Source of the DNA: an uncultured Bacteroidales bacterium
GTDB taxonomy: Bacteria; Bacteroidota; Bacteroidia; Bacteroidales; UBA932
Direction of reading: 5' to 3'
DNA length: 57,973 nucleotides
NCBI GenBank assembly: GCA_900319405.1
Contig: ONOH01000010.1
Span: 1-57,973 of the forward strand
Of the stretch, positions 46,576 to 55,604 are shown piece after piece (positions within the stretch are counted from its first letter, which is position 1; each line of letters begins with the position of its first letter). The position numbers were made by a program, and so were the translations under genes. Below the pieces are notes generated by a model. The model did no database searches, was not told the origin of the DNA, and was given only the letters and a program-made list of their open reading frames with translations.

Positions 46576-48122
46576 TGAGATACGTCAGGATCAATCCGGC
46601 CGACAACGTGGCAGTGGCGCTCCAGGATCTCTCTAAGGGGGAACTGGTGGAAGGCGTGCGTTTGCAAACGGACATTCCCCGCGGCCACAAGATTCTTCTC
46701 AGGAGCCTCAGGGCAGGGGAGAATGTCATCAAGTACGGCTTTCCCATCGGCCACGTGACCCGGGAGGCCGATGCCGGCACCCTGGTGGACCATTCCTGCA
46801 TCAAAACCAATCTGGAAGGCCTTCTGGCCTATGATTATAATCCTTCCCTGGTGGAGATTCCGGAAATTGCTCCCAAGCGCACGTTCAAGGGCTTCAAAAG
46901 GGCCGACGGCCAGGTGGGCATCCGCAACCAGATCTGGGTCATCCCCACGGTGGGCTGCGTGAACGGCGTCTGCGAGCAGATGGTCGCCCGTTTCAAGACC
47001 GAACTTGAAGAAGAACTCGGAGCGAAGCGGCACAGGGGGGCTGGGGGATTAGGTCCCCAGTCAGTCGAAGATTGTTGTGCACCGATGGCATCGGTAGATG
47101 CTATCGTGTGCTTCCCTCACAATTACGGCTGTTCCCAGCTGGGAGACGACCACGAGAATACCCGCAGGGTGCTTGCCGATATGGTGCACCACCCCAATGC
47201 CGGCGGCGTGCTGGTGGTGAGCCTGGGTTGTGAAAACAACCAGCTGGATGCTTTCCGCGAATTGGTGGGCCCGGTGGACGAAACCCGCGTGAAGATGTTC
47301 GTCTGCCAGAAGGTGGACGACGAGATTCAGTACGGCGTGGAACGCCTTCGGGAAATCTATGCCGCCTGCCGGCAGGACAAGCGTACGGAGGTTCCCGTCA
47401 GCGAACTGCGGGTGGGGCTCAAATGCGGTGGGTCCGACGGCCTTTCCGGCATTACGGCCAACCCGCTTCTGGGGGTTTTCTCCGATTGGATTGTCGCCCA
47501 GTGCGGCACCACGGTGCTCACCGAGGTGCCCGAAATGTTCGGGGCCGAGACCATCCTGATGAACCGTTGCCAGGACCGTTCCACCTTTGAGAAGAGCGTT
47601 CAGCTGATCAACGATTTCAAGGAATATTTCATCCGGCAGGGGATGCCGGTGTACGAGAATCCGTCTCCCGGCAACAAGGCCGGCGGCATCTCCACCCTGG
47701 AGGAAAAGTCGCTCGGCTGTACGCAGAAATGCGGAAAGAGCATTGTCCGGGGGGTGTTAAAGTATGCCGAACCCCTTCGTGTCCGGGGCTTGAATCTTCT
47801 GTCGGCCCCCGGCAACGACCTGGTGGCCTCGACGGCCCTTGGTGCCAGCGGCTGCCAGATGGTCCTTTTCACCACCGGCCGCGGAACGCCCTTCGGCAGT
47901 TTCGTGCCCACGATGAAGATTTCCACCAATACCGCGCTCAGTGAGGCCAAACCCTCCTGGATAGACTTCAACGCCGGCGTGCTGGCCCAGGGAGAGCGGA
48001 TGGAGGAGGTTTCGGCCCGTTTTATCGACTATGTACTGTCCGTCGCTTCGGGCGAGGCCGTCAATAATGAAAAGCACGGCATCCGCGAAATCGCCATTTT
48101 CAAACAAGGAGTGACATTATAA
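46575..48122 (+). CDS. uxaA: altronate dehydratase
   Basis: The 515-residue enzyme dehydrates D-altronate to 2-keto-3-deoxygluconate. The N-terminal SAF-type domain (ARGHKILLR type: IPRGHKILLRSLRAGENVIK) is followed by the catalytic part with FPHNYGCSQLGDDHENT, GLKCGGSDGLSGITANP, and the C-terminal cysteines in SLGCTQKCGKS. Residues about 148-164 (LGAKRHRGAGGLGPQSV) look like an insertion: the DNA has a REP-like stretch and a 6-base stem. The stop overlaps nothing; uxaB follows after 9 bases. Confidence 0.94.
   Translation: MRYVRINPADNVAVALQDLSKGELVEGVRLQTDIPRGHKILLRSLRAGENVIKYGFPIGHVTREADAGTLVDHSCIKTNLEGLLAYDYNPSLVEIPEIAPKRTFKGFKRADGQVGIRNQIWVIPTVGCVNGVCEQMVARFKTELEEELGAKRHRGAGGLGPQSVEDCCAPMASVDAIVCFPHNYGCSQLGDDHENTRRVLADMVHHPNAGGVLVVSLGCENNQLDAFRELVGPVDETRVKMFVCQKVDDEIQYGVERLREIYAACRQDKRTEVPVSELRVGLKCGGSDGLSGITANPLLGVFSDWIVAQCGTTVLTEVPEMFGAETILMNRCQDRSTFEKSVQLINDFKEYFIRQGMPVYENPSPGNKAGGISTLEEKSLGCTQKCGKSIVRGVLKYAEPLRVRGLNLLSAPGNDLVASTALGASGCQMVLFTTGRGTPFGSFVPTMKISTNTALSEAKPSWIDFNAGVLAQGERMEEVSARFIDYVLSVASGEAVNNEKHGIREIAIFKQGVTL
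47019..47060 (+). repeat. insert with REP-like and stem-loop sequence in uxaA
   Basis: GGAGCGAAGCGG (47019-47030) resembles the dispersed repeat core; CTGGGG (47041-47046) and CCCCAG (47055-47060) form a stem with an 8-base loop. The frame is preserved. Confidence 0.5.
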
Positions 48123-48131
48123 AACACAGAG

Positions 48132-49577
48132 ATGGAACGACTAAACAGAAAGTCTGCACCGCAGGCAAAAACATACACCGAGAAGGTGATCCAGTTTGGC
48201 GAGGGAAACTTCCTCCGCGCATTTGTCGAGTGGATTATCTGGAAAACCAACCAAAAGACCGCTTTTAACGGCTCCGTGGTGGTGGTCCAGCCCATCGAGA
48301 AGGGAATGGTATCCTGGCTGAACGAACAGGAGGGCCTGTATCACCTGAACCTGCAGGGTCTGCAGAACGGCGAGCCCGTGAACAGTCTGGACCTGATTGA
48401 CGTCATCTCCCGCGGCCTGAATCCGTACGAGGATTTCGCCGCCTACCTGGCCCTGGCCGAGCAGCCGGAAATCCGTTTCGTAATTTCCAACACCACCGAG
48501 GCCGGCATCGCCTTCGACCCGGCCTGCAAACTGGAAGACAAGCCGGCCAGCTCCTACCCCGGAAAACTCACCCAGTTGCTGTACCATCGCTGGAAGCATT
48601 ATAATGGCGCCCGGGACAAGGGCCTGATTGTTTTCCCCTGCGAGCTCATTTTCGAAAATGGCAAGCAACTGAAAGCCTGCATCCGCCAGTATATCGACCT
48701 GTGGAAGCTGGAACCGGAGTTCGGTGCCTGGTTCGAGGAGGCCTGCGGCGTGTACAGCACCCTGGTGGACCGTATCGTCCCCGGCTATCCGCGCGACACG
48801 GCTGCCGAGCTGTGCGATCGTGCCGGTTATGAAGACCGCCTGCTGGACAAGGCCGAAATCTTCCATCTCTGGGTGATCGAGGCTCCGAAGGAGGTGGCTG
48901 CCGAATTTCCTGCCGACCAGGCCGGCCTGCACGTGCTGTTCGTCCCTTCCGAGGCCCCTTACCACGAGCGGAAGGTGACCCTCCTGAACGGTCCCCATAC
49001 TGTCCTGAGCCCCGTAGGCTACTTGAGCGGCCTGAACACTGTAAAGGAATGCTGCGAAGATCCAGAGATTGGCGTTTTTGTGAAAAAGGTGATGTACGAT
49101 GAACTGCTGCCCACCCTGAACCTTCCCGAGGAAGAGCTCCTGCAGTTTGCCGGAGACGTGGTGGAGCGTTTCCGAAACCCCTTCGTCAAGCATTTTGTAA
49201 CATCCATCATGCTCAACTCCTTCCCCAAGTTCAGGACCCGCGACCTGCCCGGTCTCAAGACCTACCTGGAGCGCAGGGGAGCGCTGCCGCAGGGCATTGT
49301 CCTGGGTCTTGCGGCCATCTGCACTTACTACAAGGGCGGCAAGCGCGGCCAGGACGAGATTGTCCCCAATGACGCCCCCCGGATCATGGACCTGTTGAAG
49401 AAGCTCTGGGCCACCTCGGACGTGGCGCAGGTGGCCAGGGGCGTGCTGGCCGATGAATTCATTTGGGGAGAAGACCTCAACGCCGTTCCTGGCCTGACCG
49501 ATCTCCTGTGCAAAGATCTTGCCCTCATCCAGGAAAAAGGTATGCGTGAAACCGTCAAATCCATTCTTAGCCTATGA
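48132..49577 (+). CDS. uxaB: tagaturonate reductase (altronate oxidoreductase)
   Basis: The 481-residue NADH-dependent enzyme of the mannitol dehydrogenase family reduces D-tagaturonate to D-altronate. The N-terminal dinucleotide-binding motif is VIQFGEGNFLRAFVEW, followed by FVISNTTEAGI, FPCELIFENG, VDRIVPGYPRD and the catalytic helix region KVTLLNGPHTVLSPVGYLSG. It sits between uxaA and exuT; its stop TGA overlaps the exuT ATG by four bases. A fructuronate reductase (uxuB) would look related, but the uxaA partner favours uxaB. Confidence 0.93.
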   Translation: MERLNRKSAPQAKTYTEKVIQFGEGNFLRAFVEWIIWKTNQKTAFNGSVVVVQPIEKGMVSWLNEQEGLYHLNLQGLQNGEPVNSLDLIDVISRGLNPYEDFAAYLALAEQPEIRFVISNTTEAGIAFDPACKLEDKPASSYPGKLTQLLYHRWKHYNGARDKGLIVFPCELIFENGKQLKACIRQYIDLWKLEPEFGAWFEEACGVYSTLVDRIVPGYPRDTAAELCDRAGYEDRLLDKAEIFHLWVIEAPKEVAAEFPADQAGLHVLFVPSEAPYHERKVTLLNGPHTVLSPVGYLSGLNTVKECCEDPEIGVFVKKVMYDELLPTLNLPEEELLQFAGDVVERFRNPFVKHFVTSIMLNSFPKFRTRDLPGLKTYLERRGALPQGIVLGLAAICTYYKGGKRGQDEIVPNDAPRIMDLLKKLWATSDVAQVARGVLADEFIWGEDLNAVPGLTDLLCKDLALIQEKGMRETVKSILSL

Positions 49578-51022
49578 GTACACAGAAAAAATTAATGACC
49601 AACTGGCGCTGGTGGATCTGCAGCCTGCTGTTTGTGGCTACCACCGTGAACTACCTGGACCGCCAGGTGCTTTCCCTTACCTACAAGGAGTTCATCGCCC
49701 CCGAGTTTCACTGGACTGATGCCGATTACGGTACCATCACCTCCCTTTTCTCCATCTTTTATGCCGTTGCCTGCCTGTTTGCCGGCAAATTCGTGGACTG
49801 GATGGGTACCAAGAAGGGATTTCTCATCGCCATCGGCGTATGGTCCCTGGGTGCCGTGATGCACGCCGGCTGCGGTGTGGCTACTACCTGGTTCGTGGAC
49901 GGGGTCGATTCCGTAGCGGCACTCCGGGCGGTGGAGGCTGGGTCCCATGCGGCCCTGGCCATTTCCACGGTCAGCGTCTATCTGTTCCTGCTGTGCCGGG
50001 GTATCCTGGCCTTGGGAGAGAGCGGCAACTTCCCGGCCGCCATCAAGACTACGGCCGAATACTTTCCCAAGAAAGACCGCGCTTTCGCCACATCCATTTT
50101 CAACGCGGGCGCATCCGTGGGCGCGTTGTCCGCACCCTTGCTGATTCCGCCGCTGGCCAAGCATCTCGGCTGGGAGATGGCTTTCATCATCATCGGCGCC
50201 CTGGGCTTTATCTGGATGTTCTTCTGGCAGTTTATGTATGACAAGCCCGAAAAGAGCAAGCATGTGAACGAGGCCGAACTGGAGTACATTCATCAGGACG
50301 ATGCGTTCGACGCCGCTGCCAAGACTTCTTCGGACGATGAGAATTCCATCCCTTTCATCCGCTGCTTCCGCTACAGGCAGACATGGAGCTTCATCGTGGG
50401 CAAATTCCTTACCGACGGTGTCTGGTGGTTCTTCCTTTTCTGGGCTCCCGCCTATTTTCATGACCATTTCAATGCGCCGGCCAGTTCTCCGCTGGGCCAG
50501 GGCCTCATTTTCACCCTGTACGCCATCGTTACGGTGGTTTCCCTGTTCGGTGGTTATCTGCCCAAACTTTTTGTGGAGAAGAGAGGAATGGATCCGTATG
50601 CCGGCCGCATGCTCGCAATGCTTATTTTCGCCTTCTTCCCGCTGGTGGCCCTGGCTGCTCAGCCGATGGGTGCCCGCAGTCCCTGGTGGCCGGCCGTCCT
50701 CATCGGCATTGCGGCCGCCGGACATCAGGCCTGGAGTGCCAATATCTTCTCCACCGTTGGTGATATGTTTCCCAAGAGCACCATCGCTTCCGTGACGGGA
50801 ATCGGAGCCATGGCTGGCGGCATTGGCTCCATGATTATCCAGAAGGTGGCCGGAAACCTCTTCACCTATGCGGCGGAGCAGGGTGCCGCCTTCCATTTTC
50901 TTGGCTTCGAGGGCAAGCCGGCCGGATACTTTATCATGTTCTGCTACTGCGGCCTGGCCTACCTGATCGGCTGGGTTATCATGAAATCCCTTGTTCCCAA
51001 GTATAAGCATGTAGAGGTATAA
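49574..51022 (+). CDS. exuT: hexuronate transporter, MFS family (ExuT-like)
   Basis: The 482-residue inner-membrane symporter has about 12 hydrophobic spans. The anion:cation symporter signature VNYLDRQVLSLTYKEF occurs near residue 25, as in ExuT, with GKFVDWMGTKKGF between spans 2 and 3 and LALGESGNFPAAIKTTAEYFP near 145. The operon context (uxaC, uxaA, uxaB, kdgK, eda) makes uptake of glucuronate or galacturonate the likely role. It follows uxaB with a four-base overlap; kdgK follows after 12 bases. Confidence 0.92.
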   Translation: MSTQKKLMTNWRWWICSLLFVATTVNYLDRQVLSLTYKEFIAPEFHWTDADYGTITSLFSIFYAVACLFAGKFVDWMGTKKGFLIAIGVWSLGAVMHAGCGVATTWFVDGVDSVAALRAVEAGSHAALAISTVSVYLFLLCRGILALGESGNFPAAIKTTAEYFPKKDRAFATSIFNAGASVGALSAPLLIPPLAKHLGWEMAFIIIGALGFIWMFFWQFMYDKPEKSKHVNEAELEYIHQDDAFDAAAKTSSDDENSIPFIRCFRYRQTWSFIVGKFLTDGVWWFFLFWAPAYFHDHFNAPASSPLGQGLIFTLYAIVTVVSLFGGYLPKLFVEKRGMDPYAGRMLAMLIFAFFPLVALAAQPMGARSPWWPAVLIGIAAAGHQAWSANIFSTVGDMFPKSTIASVTGIGAMAGGIGSMIIQKVAGNLFTYAAEQGAAFHFLGFEGKPAGYFIMFCYCGLAYLIGWVIMKSLVPKYKHVEV

Positions 51023-51034
51023 AGGACGGCAAAT

Positions 51035-52072
51035 ATGGCAAAAGTAGTAAGCTTCGGCGAAGTGATGCTTCGCCTTTCGACCCCGGGATACCAGCGTTTT
51101 TCCCAGGCTCACCAATTTGATGCAAGCTTTGGCGGCGGGGAGGCTAACGTGGCCGTTTCACTGGCCAACTACGGCGTGGACGCCCATTTTGTGACCCGCC
51201 TTCCCCAAAACGACATTGCCGATATGTGCACGGCCGAGCTCAGGGGTCTCGGCGTAAACCTGGATGGCGTGGTGTACGGGGGAGACCGCGTAGGTATCTA
51301 TTACTTGGAAACCGGAGCAGTGGCCCGAGGTTCCAAGGTTGTGTATGACCGCGCCCATTCCGCCATCTCCGAAATCAAGCCCGGGATGGTGGACTGGTAC
51401 AAGGTATTGGACGGAGCCGATTGGTTCCACTGGACCGGCATTACCCCCGCCCTTAGCCAGGGGGCGGCCGATGCCTGCCTGGAGGCTATCGGAGTGGCCA
51501 ATGAACTGGGCGTGAAAGTCTCCTGCGACCTGAACTACCGAAAGAAACTCTGGAAATATGGCAAAACTGCTGCAGAGGTAATGCCCGCCCTGGTGGCCGG
51601 CTGCGACCTTATCCTGGGCAACGAGGAAGATGCCGAGAAGGAGTTCGGCATTAAACCGGAAGGCTTCGATGCCGAGAAGACCGGCGGCGAGATTGACCAG
51701 AGCATCTTCGTGAGCGTGGCAGAGCAGTTGATGAAAAAATTCCCGAAGTGCAAGAAGGTGGCCATCACCCTGCGGGGTTCCATCAACGCCAACCACAACA
51801 CCTGGGGCGGCGTCCTTTACGATGGTAAAACCCTCTGGCAGAGCCGTCGCTACGACATTACCCACATCGTTGACCGTGTGGGCGGCGGCGATTCCTTTAT
51901 GGGTGGCCTCCTGTACGGCCTCATTGCCTACAATACCGATCAGGAAGCCATCGAGTTCGCTGCGGCAGCCTCCTGCCTCAAGCACACCATCCCGGGCGAC
52001 TACAACCGTGTGACGGTTTCTGAAGTGGAAGCTTTAATCAAAGGCGGCGGTTCCGGCCGTGTATCCCGTTAA
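51035..52072 (+). CDS. kdgK: 2-keto-3-deoxygluconate kinase
   Basis: The 345-residue PfkB-family sugar kinase phosphorylates KDG to KDPG. Motifs: FGEVMLRLSTPGYQRF at the start, the N-terminal glycine pair FGGGEANVAVSLA, and the C-terminal signature VDRVGGGDSFMGGLLYG with the catalytic aspartate near 286. Size fits KdgK. It lies just before eda (3-base gap), so the two last steps of the pathway are coupled. Confidence 0.93.
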   Translation: MAKVVSFGEVMLRLSTPGYQRFSQAHQFDASFGGGEANVAVSLANYGVDAHFVTRLPQNDIADMCTAELRGLGVNLDGVVYGGDRVGIYYLETGAVARGSKVVYDRAHSAISEIKPGMVDWYKVLDGADWFHWTGITPALSQGAADACLEAIGVANELGVKVSCDLNYRKKLWKYGKTAAEVMPALVAGCDLILGNEEDAEKEFGIKPEGFDAEKTGGEIDQSIFVSVAEQLMKKFPKCKKVAITLRGSINANHNTWGGVLYDGKTLWQSRRYDITHIVDRVGGGDSFMGGLLYGLIAYNTDQEAIEFAAAASCLKHTIPGDYNRVTVSEVEALIKGGGSGRVSR

Positions 52073-52075
52073 ATT

Positions 52076-52738
52076 ATGGCAAAATTCAATAAAATCGACA
52101 CAATCAACATCATCCGCAATACCGGTATCGTTCCGGTGTTTTACAACAAGGATGCGGAACTCTCCAAGAAGGTGGTGAAGGCCTGCTATGACGGCGGCAT
52201 CCGTTCCTTCGAATTCACCAACCGGGGAGACGGAGCCCACAAGGTATTTGAAGCCCTGGTGGACTTCGTACGCGGGGAATGCCCCGAGATGGCCCTGGGT
52301 GCCGGTACCATCCTGGATGCGCCCACAGCCGTCCTTTATATGCAGATGGGGGCAGATTTCCTGGTATCCCCCTGCATGGTGGAAGAAGTGGTGACGGTGG
52401 CCAACCGGCGTGGCGTTCCGTACAGTCCCGGCTGCGGAAGCGTTACCGAGATCGTGAAAGCGATGGAACTAGGTTGCGACATGGTGAAGGTGTTCCCGGC
52501 CGGCAACGTGGGCGGCCCTTCTTTCGTGAAGAACATCCTGGGCCCGCTGCCCTGGGCCATGGTGATGTGCACCGGCGCTGTGGAACCCACGGAAGAGAAT
52601 CTCACGGCCTGGGGAAAGAGCGGTGTCACCGCCGTGGGAATGGGTTCCAAACTCTTCCCCAAGGATGTCATTGCCGCCGGAGACTGGAAAACCATCTCCG
52701 ACCTCTGCGCCAGGTCCCTGGCCTGGTTTAAAAAATAA
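52076..52738 (+). CDS. eda: KHG/KDPG aldolase
   Basis: The 220-residue class I aldolase splits KDPG into pyruvate and glyceraldehyde 3-phosphate. The Schiff-base lysine is in DMVKVFPAGNVGGPSFVK near residue 138; the conserved GTIL (GAGTILDAPTAV), SPCMVEEV and SPGCGSVTEI segments are present. Last gene of the hexuronate operon. No hairpin terminator is seen after its stop; instead the rnpB -7 box starts 5 bases later, so readthrough into rnpB is possible. Confidence 0.94.
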   Translation: MAKFNKIDTINIIRNTGIVPVFYNKDAELSKKVVKACYDGGIRSFEFTNRGDGAHKVFEALVDFVRGECPEMALGAGTILDAPTAVLYMQMGADFLVSPCMVEEVVTVANRRGVPYSPGCGSVTEIVKAMELGCDMVKVFPAGNVGGPSFVKNILGPLPWAMVMCTGAVEPTEENLTAWGKSGVTAVGMGSKLFPKDVIAAGDWKTISDLCARSLAWFKK

Positions 52739-52742
52739 TTTG

Positions 52743-52750
52743 TACCTTTG
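52743..52750 (+). promoter_or_regulatory. -7 box of the rnpB promoter
   Basis: TACCTTTG ending four bases before the predicted 5' end of RNase P RNA; -33 is weak and would lie within the last eda codons. Confidence 0.6.
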
Positions 52751-52754
52751 CACG

Positions 52755-53079
52755 CTTGGTGGGACGATCTGTCGCGGCCGAAAGGCTGAGGAAAGTCCGC
52801 ACAGGGAAGGGCACCCGGCTGTGGAAAGCACAGTGGGGAGTAATCTTCAAGCAGCGTAACAGAAAAGTACCGCCGGAGTTTTTCTTTTTTTTCTCCGGTA
52901 AGGGTGAAAACGCGGGGTAAGAGCCCACGACGCCGTCTGGCGACAGCCGGCGGGTACGCTGCCCGGGCCTGCAAGACCAAATATACCGGCAGTCGAGGGC
53001 GGCCCGCCTGATGCCGGGGGGTAGGTTGCGAAGATAAATGACAGATTTAAAAACAGAAAGCGGCTTACGGCCCCACCAT
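52755..53079 (+). ncRNA. rnpB: RNase P RNA (catalytic subunit)
   Basis: The hallmark CTGAGGAAAGTCC lies at 52787-52799 and the 3' signature ACAGAAAGCGGCTTAC at 53053-53068; both belong to the conserved core of bacterial RNase P RNA. The ends pair as helix P1 (GGTGGG 52758-52763 with CCCACC 53072-53077). Length of about 325 bases is normal for Bacteroidota. It trims 5' leaders from tRNA precursors. A strong terminator follows. It is placed directly downstream of the hexuronate operon. Confidence 0.95.
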
Positions 53080-53087
53080 CCTTTAAG

Positions 53088-53122
53088 GAGGCGACTCACA
53101 AGTTTGAGCCGCCTCTTTTTTC
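53088..53122 (+). terminator. rnpB terminator
   Basis: GAGGCG with CGCCTC, extended by CTCA with TGAG, then TTTTTT; it also abuts the stop of the convergent phosphatase gene. Confidence 0.8.
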
Positions 53123-53123
53123 T

Positions 53124-53573
53124 TTAGCCCAGCATTGCTTCGCAGGCTTGCAGGACGTCCTGGAAAGTTTGCTCGAAGTCTCCGGTGTACCACGGATCGG
53201 CCACATCGCGGCTGCTGCCGGTGAAGGACATCATCAGCCGGATTTTTCCTTCCGGGTCTTCGGGGATGATGCGGCGGATCCACCTCAGGTTGGAGGCGTC
53301 CATACAGATGAGGAGATCGAAGCGCTCGTAATCGGCCCGGATTACCTGACGGGCGCGTTTTTCGGGGTCGAAGGCCACGCCGTGCTGGCTGAGGCAGCGC
53401 CTGGCCGGCGGATAGATGGGGTTGCCGATTTCTTCCGTGGAGACGGCAGCAGATTCAATATGATACCGGCTCTCAAGTCCTTTGGCTTTGACAAGGGCCT
53501 TGAGGATGAACTCGGCCATCGGGCTCCTGCAGATGTTCCCGTGACAGACAAACAAAATATTCTTCATAATCAT
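53124..53573 (-). CDS. low-molecular-weight protein-tyrosine phosphatase
   Basis: The 149-residue protein has the P-loop VCHGNICRSP with nucleophile C10 and R16, and the acid loop DPWYTGDFEQTF near 126. Length is typical. It dephosphorylates tyrosine-phosphorylated proteins, in many bacteria those controlling polysaccharide export; no such genes are nearby. The ATG overlaps the stop of the upstream lipoprotein gene (TAATG), so translation is probably coupled; a second ATG lies two codons in. Last gene of the pgi-led leftward operon. Confidence 0.93.
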   Translation of the reverse strand: MIMKNILFVCHGNICRSPMAEFILKALVKAKGLESRYHIESAAVSTEEIGNPIYPPARRCLSQHGVAFDPEKRARQVIRADYERFDLLICMDASNLRWIRRIIPEDPEGKIRLMMSFTGSSRDVADPWYTGDFEQTFQDVLQACEAMLG

Positions 53574-54385
53574 TAATCAATTCCGCAGGGTCTCAGCCCT
53601 TCTACAACTTCCACCTCTCCGGGACCGTGCCAGATGAAACGGAGCTGCATGGGAAGGGTGGTGAATTCATCGTTCTCGCAGCCGGCGATGACCAGGGTGT
53701 ACTCCGTTCCCGGTGTCAGCGTATCGTCCTGGTTGAGATTCCAGAAGTCGGGCCCTTTGGACAACTCGCCATCGAGGAATCCGTATTCGCTGTACATCTC
53801 CACCAACTTGTATAGATACTCCTGCGGAAAGAAATATTTGTCGCTGATGGTCTCGGAATTCTCGTAGTCCCAGAAATAGCTGAGGCTGTTGTCGGAGGGT
53901 GTGATGTGGATTATGCTTTCTTCGAAACTCACCTCAAAGCCAAGTGCTCTTTGGGGAATGGGACGGGTATGGTAAAAGACTTCTATGGGCTCCCCGATCA
54001 GCTCGTGGGTCCTGGGGTGTATCTGGAACAGGATGAAGCGGTAGTCGGAGTCGGCACTGATGCTTGAAATGGAAAACTGACGGCTGCCCCGGTAGCAAAA
54101 AATGTCGGTAAAGCCGCCCCTATCGTAATAGGGGAGCGTTTCTTCCCAAAAACGGACGTGGTAGGCAATGGCCTCTCTGGCGGGAGACGAATAGTGCTTC
54201 TCCTGAGGGCTTAACTGCAGATACGAGTAATAGGCCTTGATATTCATGGCCCCGACGGTGATGCGGACGCGGGAACCGCCCAAATAAGTGAGTTCCACCC
54301 GGAATTCACTTTCCGTAACGCTCCTGTCTTTGGAGCAGGAAAGCAGCAGGATTCCCAGACAGAATATGGTCAAAAAGCGCTTCAT
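53573..54385 (-). CDS. lipoprotein of unknown function
   Basis: The 270-residue product has a lipoprotein signal (MKRFLTIFCLGILLLSC, Cys17). The mature part is rich in beta-strand residues and aromatic residues, with FRVELTYLGGSRVRITVGAMN near the start and TPGTEYTLVIAGCEND near the end, suggesting one or two fibronectin-like or similar sandwich domains. I do not recognise a family. It starts directly after the stop of the hydrolase gene and overlaps the phosphatase start. Confidence 0.7.
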   Translation of the reverse strand: MKRFLTIFCLGILLLSCSKDRSVTESEFRVELTYLGGSRVRITVGAMNIKAYYSYLQLSPQEKHYSSPAREAIAYHVRFWEETLPYYDRGGFTDIFCYRGSRQFSISSISADSDYRFILFQIHPRTHELIGEPIEVFYHTRPIPQRALGFEVSFEESIIHITPSDNSLSYFWDYENSETISDKYFFPQEYLYKLVEMYSEYGFLDGELSKGPDFWNLNQDDTLTPGTEYTLVIAGCENDEFTTLPMQLRFIWHGPGEVEVVEGLRPCGID

Positions 54386-55603
54386 TTACAATTGCTTATA
54401 GATACTCAATATAAAACGGACGGCTCCCATGCTGTGTTTTCCGTATTCGCCGAAGTCATAGGAGATGTTGTGTCCCTTGAAAAACTCTTCCGCCTTCTGG
54501 CCGTTCACGAAGGGGACGGTGGTGTCTTCCGTACTGTGAAAAAAATGGATGGGATGCCGGGGAATGAAATGGAGAACCGAATTCAGCATCAGCGCCTTGT
54601 ACAACCTGGCGGTTTCCGGGTTCTTTTTGTCTCGTCCGACATCGGTCATCAGGTCGCTCACGGAGCGGGCGTTCATCATAATGTTGATCTGCTTGACCGT
54701 GTAATTCTTGGAGTTGATCCAATCGTTATAGTTCTGCAGAAGGACGGGCTTGAAAAATTGGGAAATGTCCAGTCCCAGCTTGTCTCCCTCGTTGATTCCC
54801 TGGACAATCATCGGGATGGCGCAGGGGATGCCCGTGAGGTCTTCCAGCATGGAAACGTCGAAGGTGGCGGCCAGGTCATAGGGGCCTCCGCCCGCGTAAA
54901 CCTCCTTGATGGGAAGAAGGTCCTCGAACTCGTCCTGGATGATATCCATCACGCCCAGGGTAGTGGAGCCGCCCTGGGAATAGCCCAACAGGATCACCTC
55001 TTCGCTTTCCGGTTTCCGGCCGATGTGCTCCAGATAAGGCTTCACGGCCAGGGCCATATCCACCACGCTGCGTGCGGTGCTTTCCACATGCATATACGGA
55101 TGGATGCGGTCCCGGGTGACCCCGAAGCCGATATAATCGGCAATGACCACCGCATAGCCCTTGCCGGCCAGGATGCCTTCCAGCGGAAAGCTTTCCGACG
55201 GGCATTCATAATTGGCCCCGATGGTGAAGTGGCTCACGATGAGCATATTCTTGATTTTCCCCCTGGCGGGCAGCAGCAACTTTCCGGAAAGGGTGAGGGG
55301 AGAGCCGTCCAAATCGTGTCCGGCATAGGTTCCGGCTATGTGAATGAGCCGGTTGCTTTGGATGTTGCCCAAAAGCTCTTTTGCAATGTCGATGGCGGCG
55401 ACGGAGGCCAGTTTGGTATCTTCGCCGTCTCCCGCTTCCATAAAGCGGATGTCGGGGTTGAGATTGCCGTCCGAAACGATTTCGCCACTGGTCACCTTGG
55501 TGACGTGGAAGGTCTCAAAGTCCGCGATTTCCACCTCCGGGTGCCGGCAGCTTGCCAGAGCCAGGGCAGTCAGTCCGATATAAAGGAAAAGTCTTTTCAC
55601 CAT
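54386..55603 (-). CDS. alpha/beta-hydrolase lipoprotein
   Basis: From ATG 55603 the 405-residue protein has a lipoprotein signal (LFLYIGLTALALASC). The hydrolase domain shows a strand followed by SHFTIGANYECPSE, IADYIGFGVTRD, the nucleophile elbow GYSQGGSTTLG, an acidic residue in HSTEDTTVPF and a histidine in GKHSMGAV, a complete Ser-Asp-His set. Such secreted lipase-like proteins cleave esters or peptides; the substrate is unknown. The start one base after the upstream stop codon suggests coupling. The extra seven codons upstream (MLITDGS) overlap the previous gene. Confidence 0.8.
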   Translation of the reverse strand: MVKRLFLYIGLTALALASCRHPEVEIADFETFHVTKVTSGEIVSDGNLNPDIRFMEAGDGEDTKLASVAAIDIAKELLGNIQSNRLIHIAGTYAGHDLDGSPLTLSGKLLLPARGKIKNMLIVSHFTIGANYECPSESFPLEGILAGKGYAVVIADYIGFGVTRDRIHPYMHVESTARSVVDMALAVKPYLEHIGRKPESEEVILLGYSQGGSTTLGVMDIIQDEFEDLLPIKEVYAGGGPYDLAATFDVSMLEDLTGIPCAIPMIVQGINEGDKLGLDISQFFKPVLLQNYNDWINSKNYTVKQINIMMNARSVSDLMTDVGRDKKNPETARLYKALMLNSVLHFIPRHPIHFFHSTEDTTVPFVNGQKAEEFFKGHNISYDFGEYGKHSMGAVRFILSIYKQL

Positions 55604-55604
55604 G

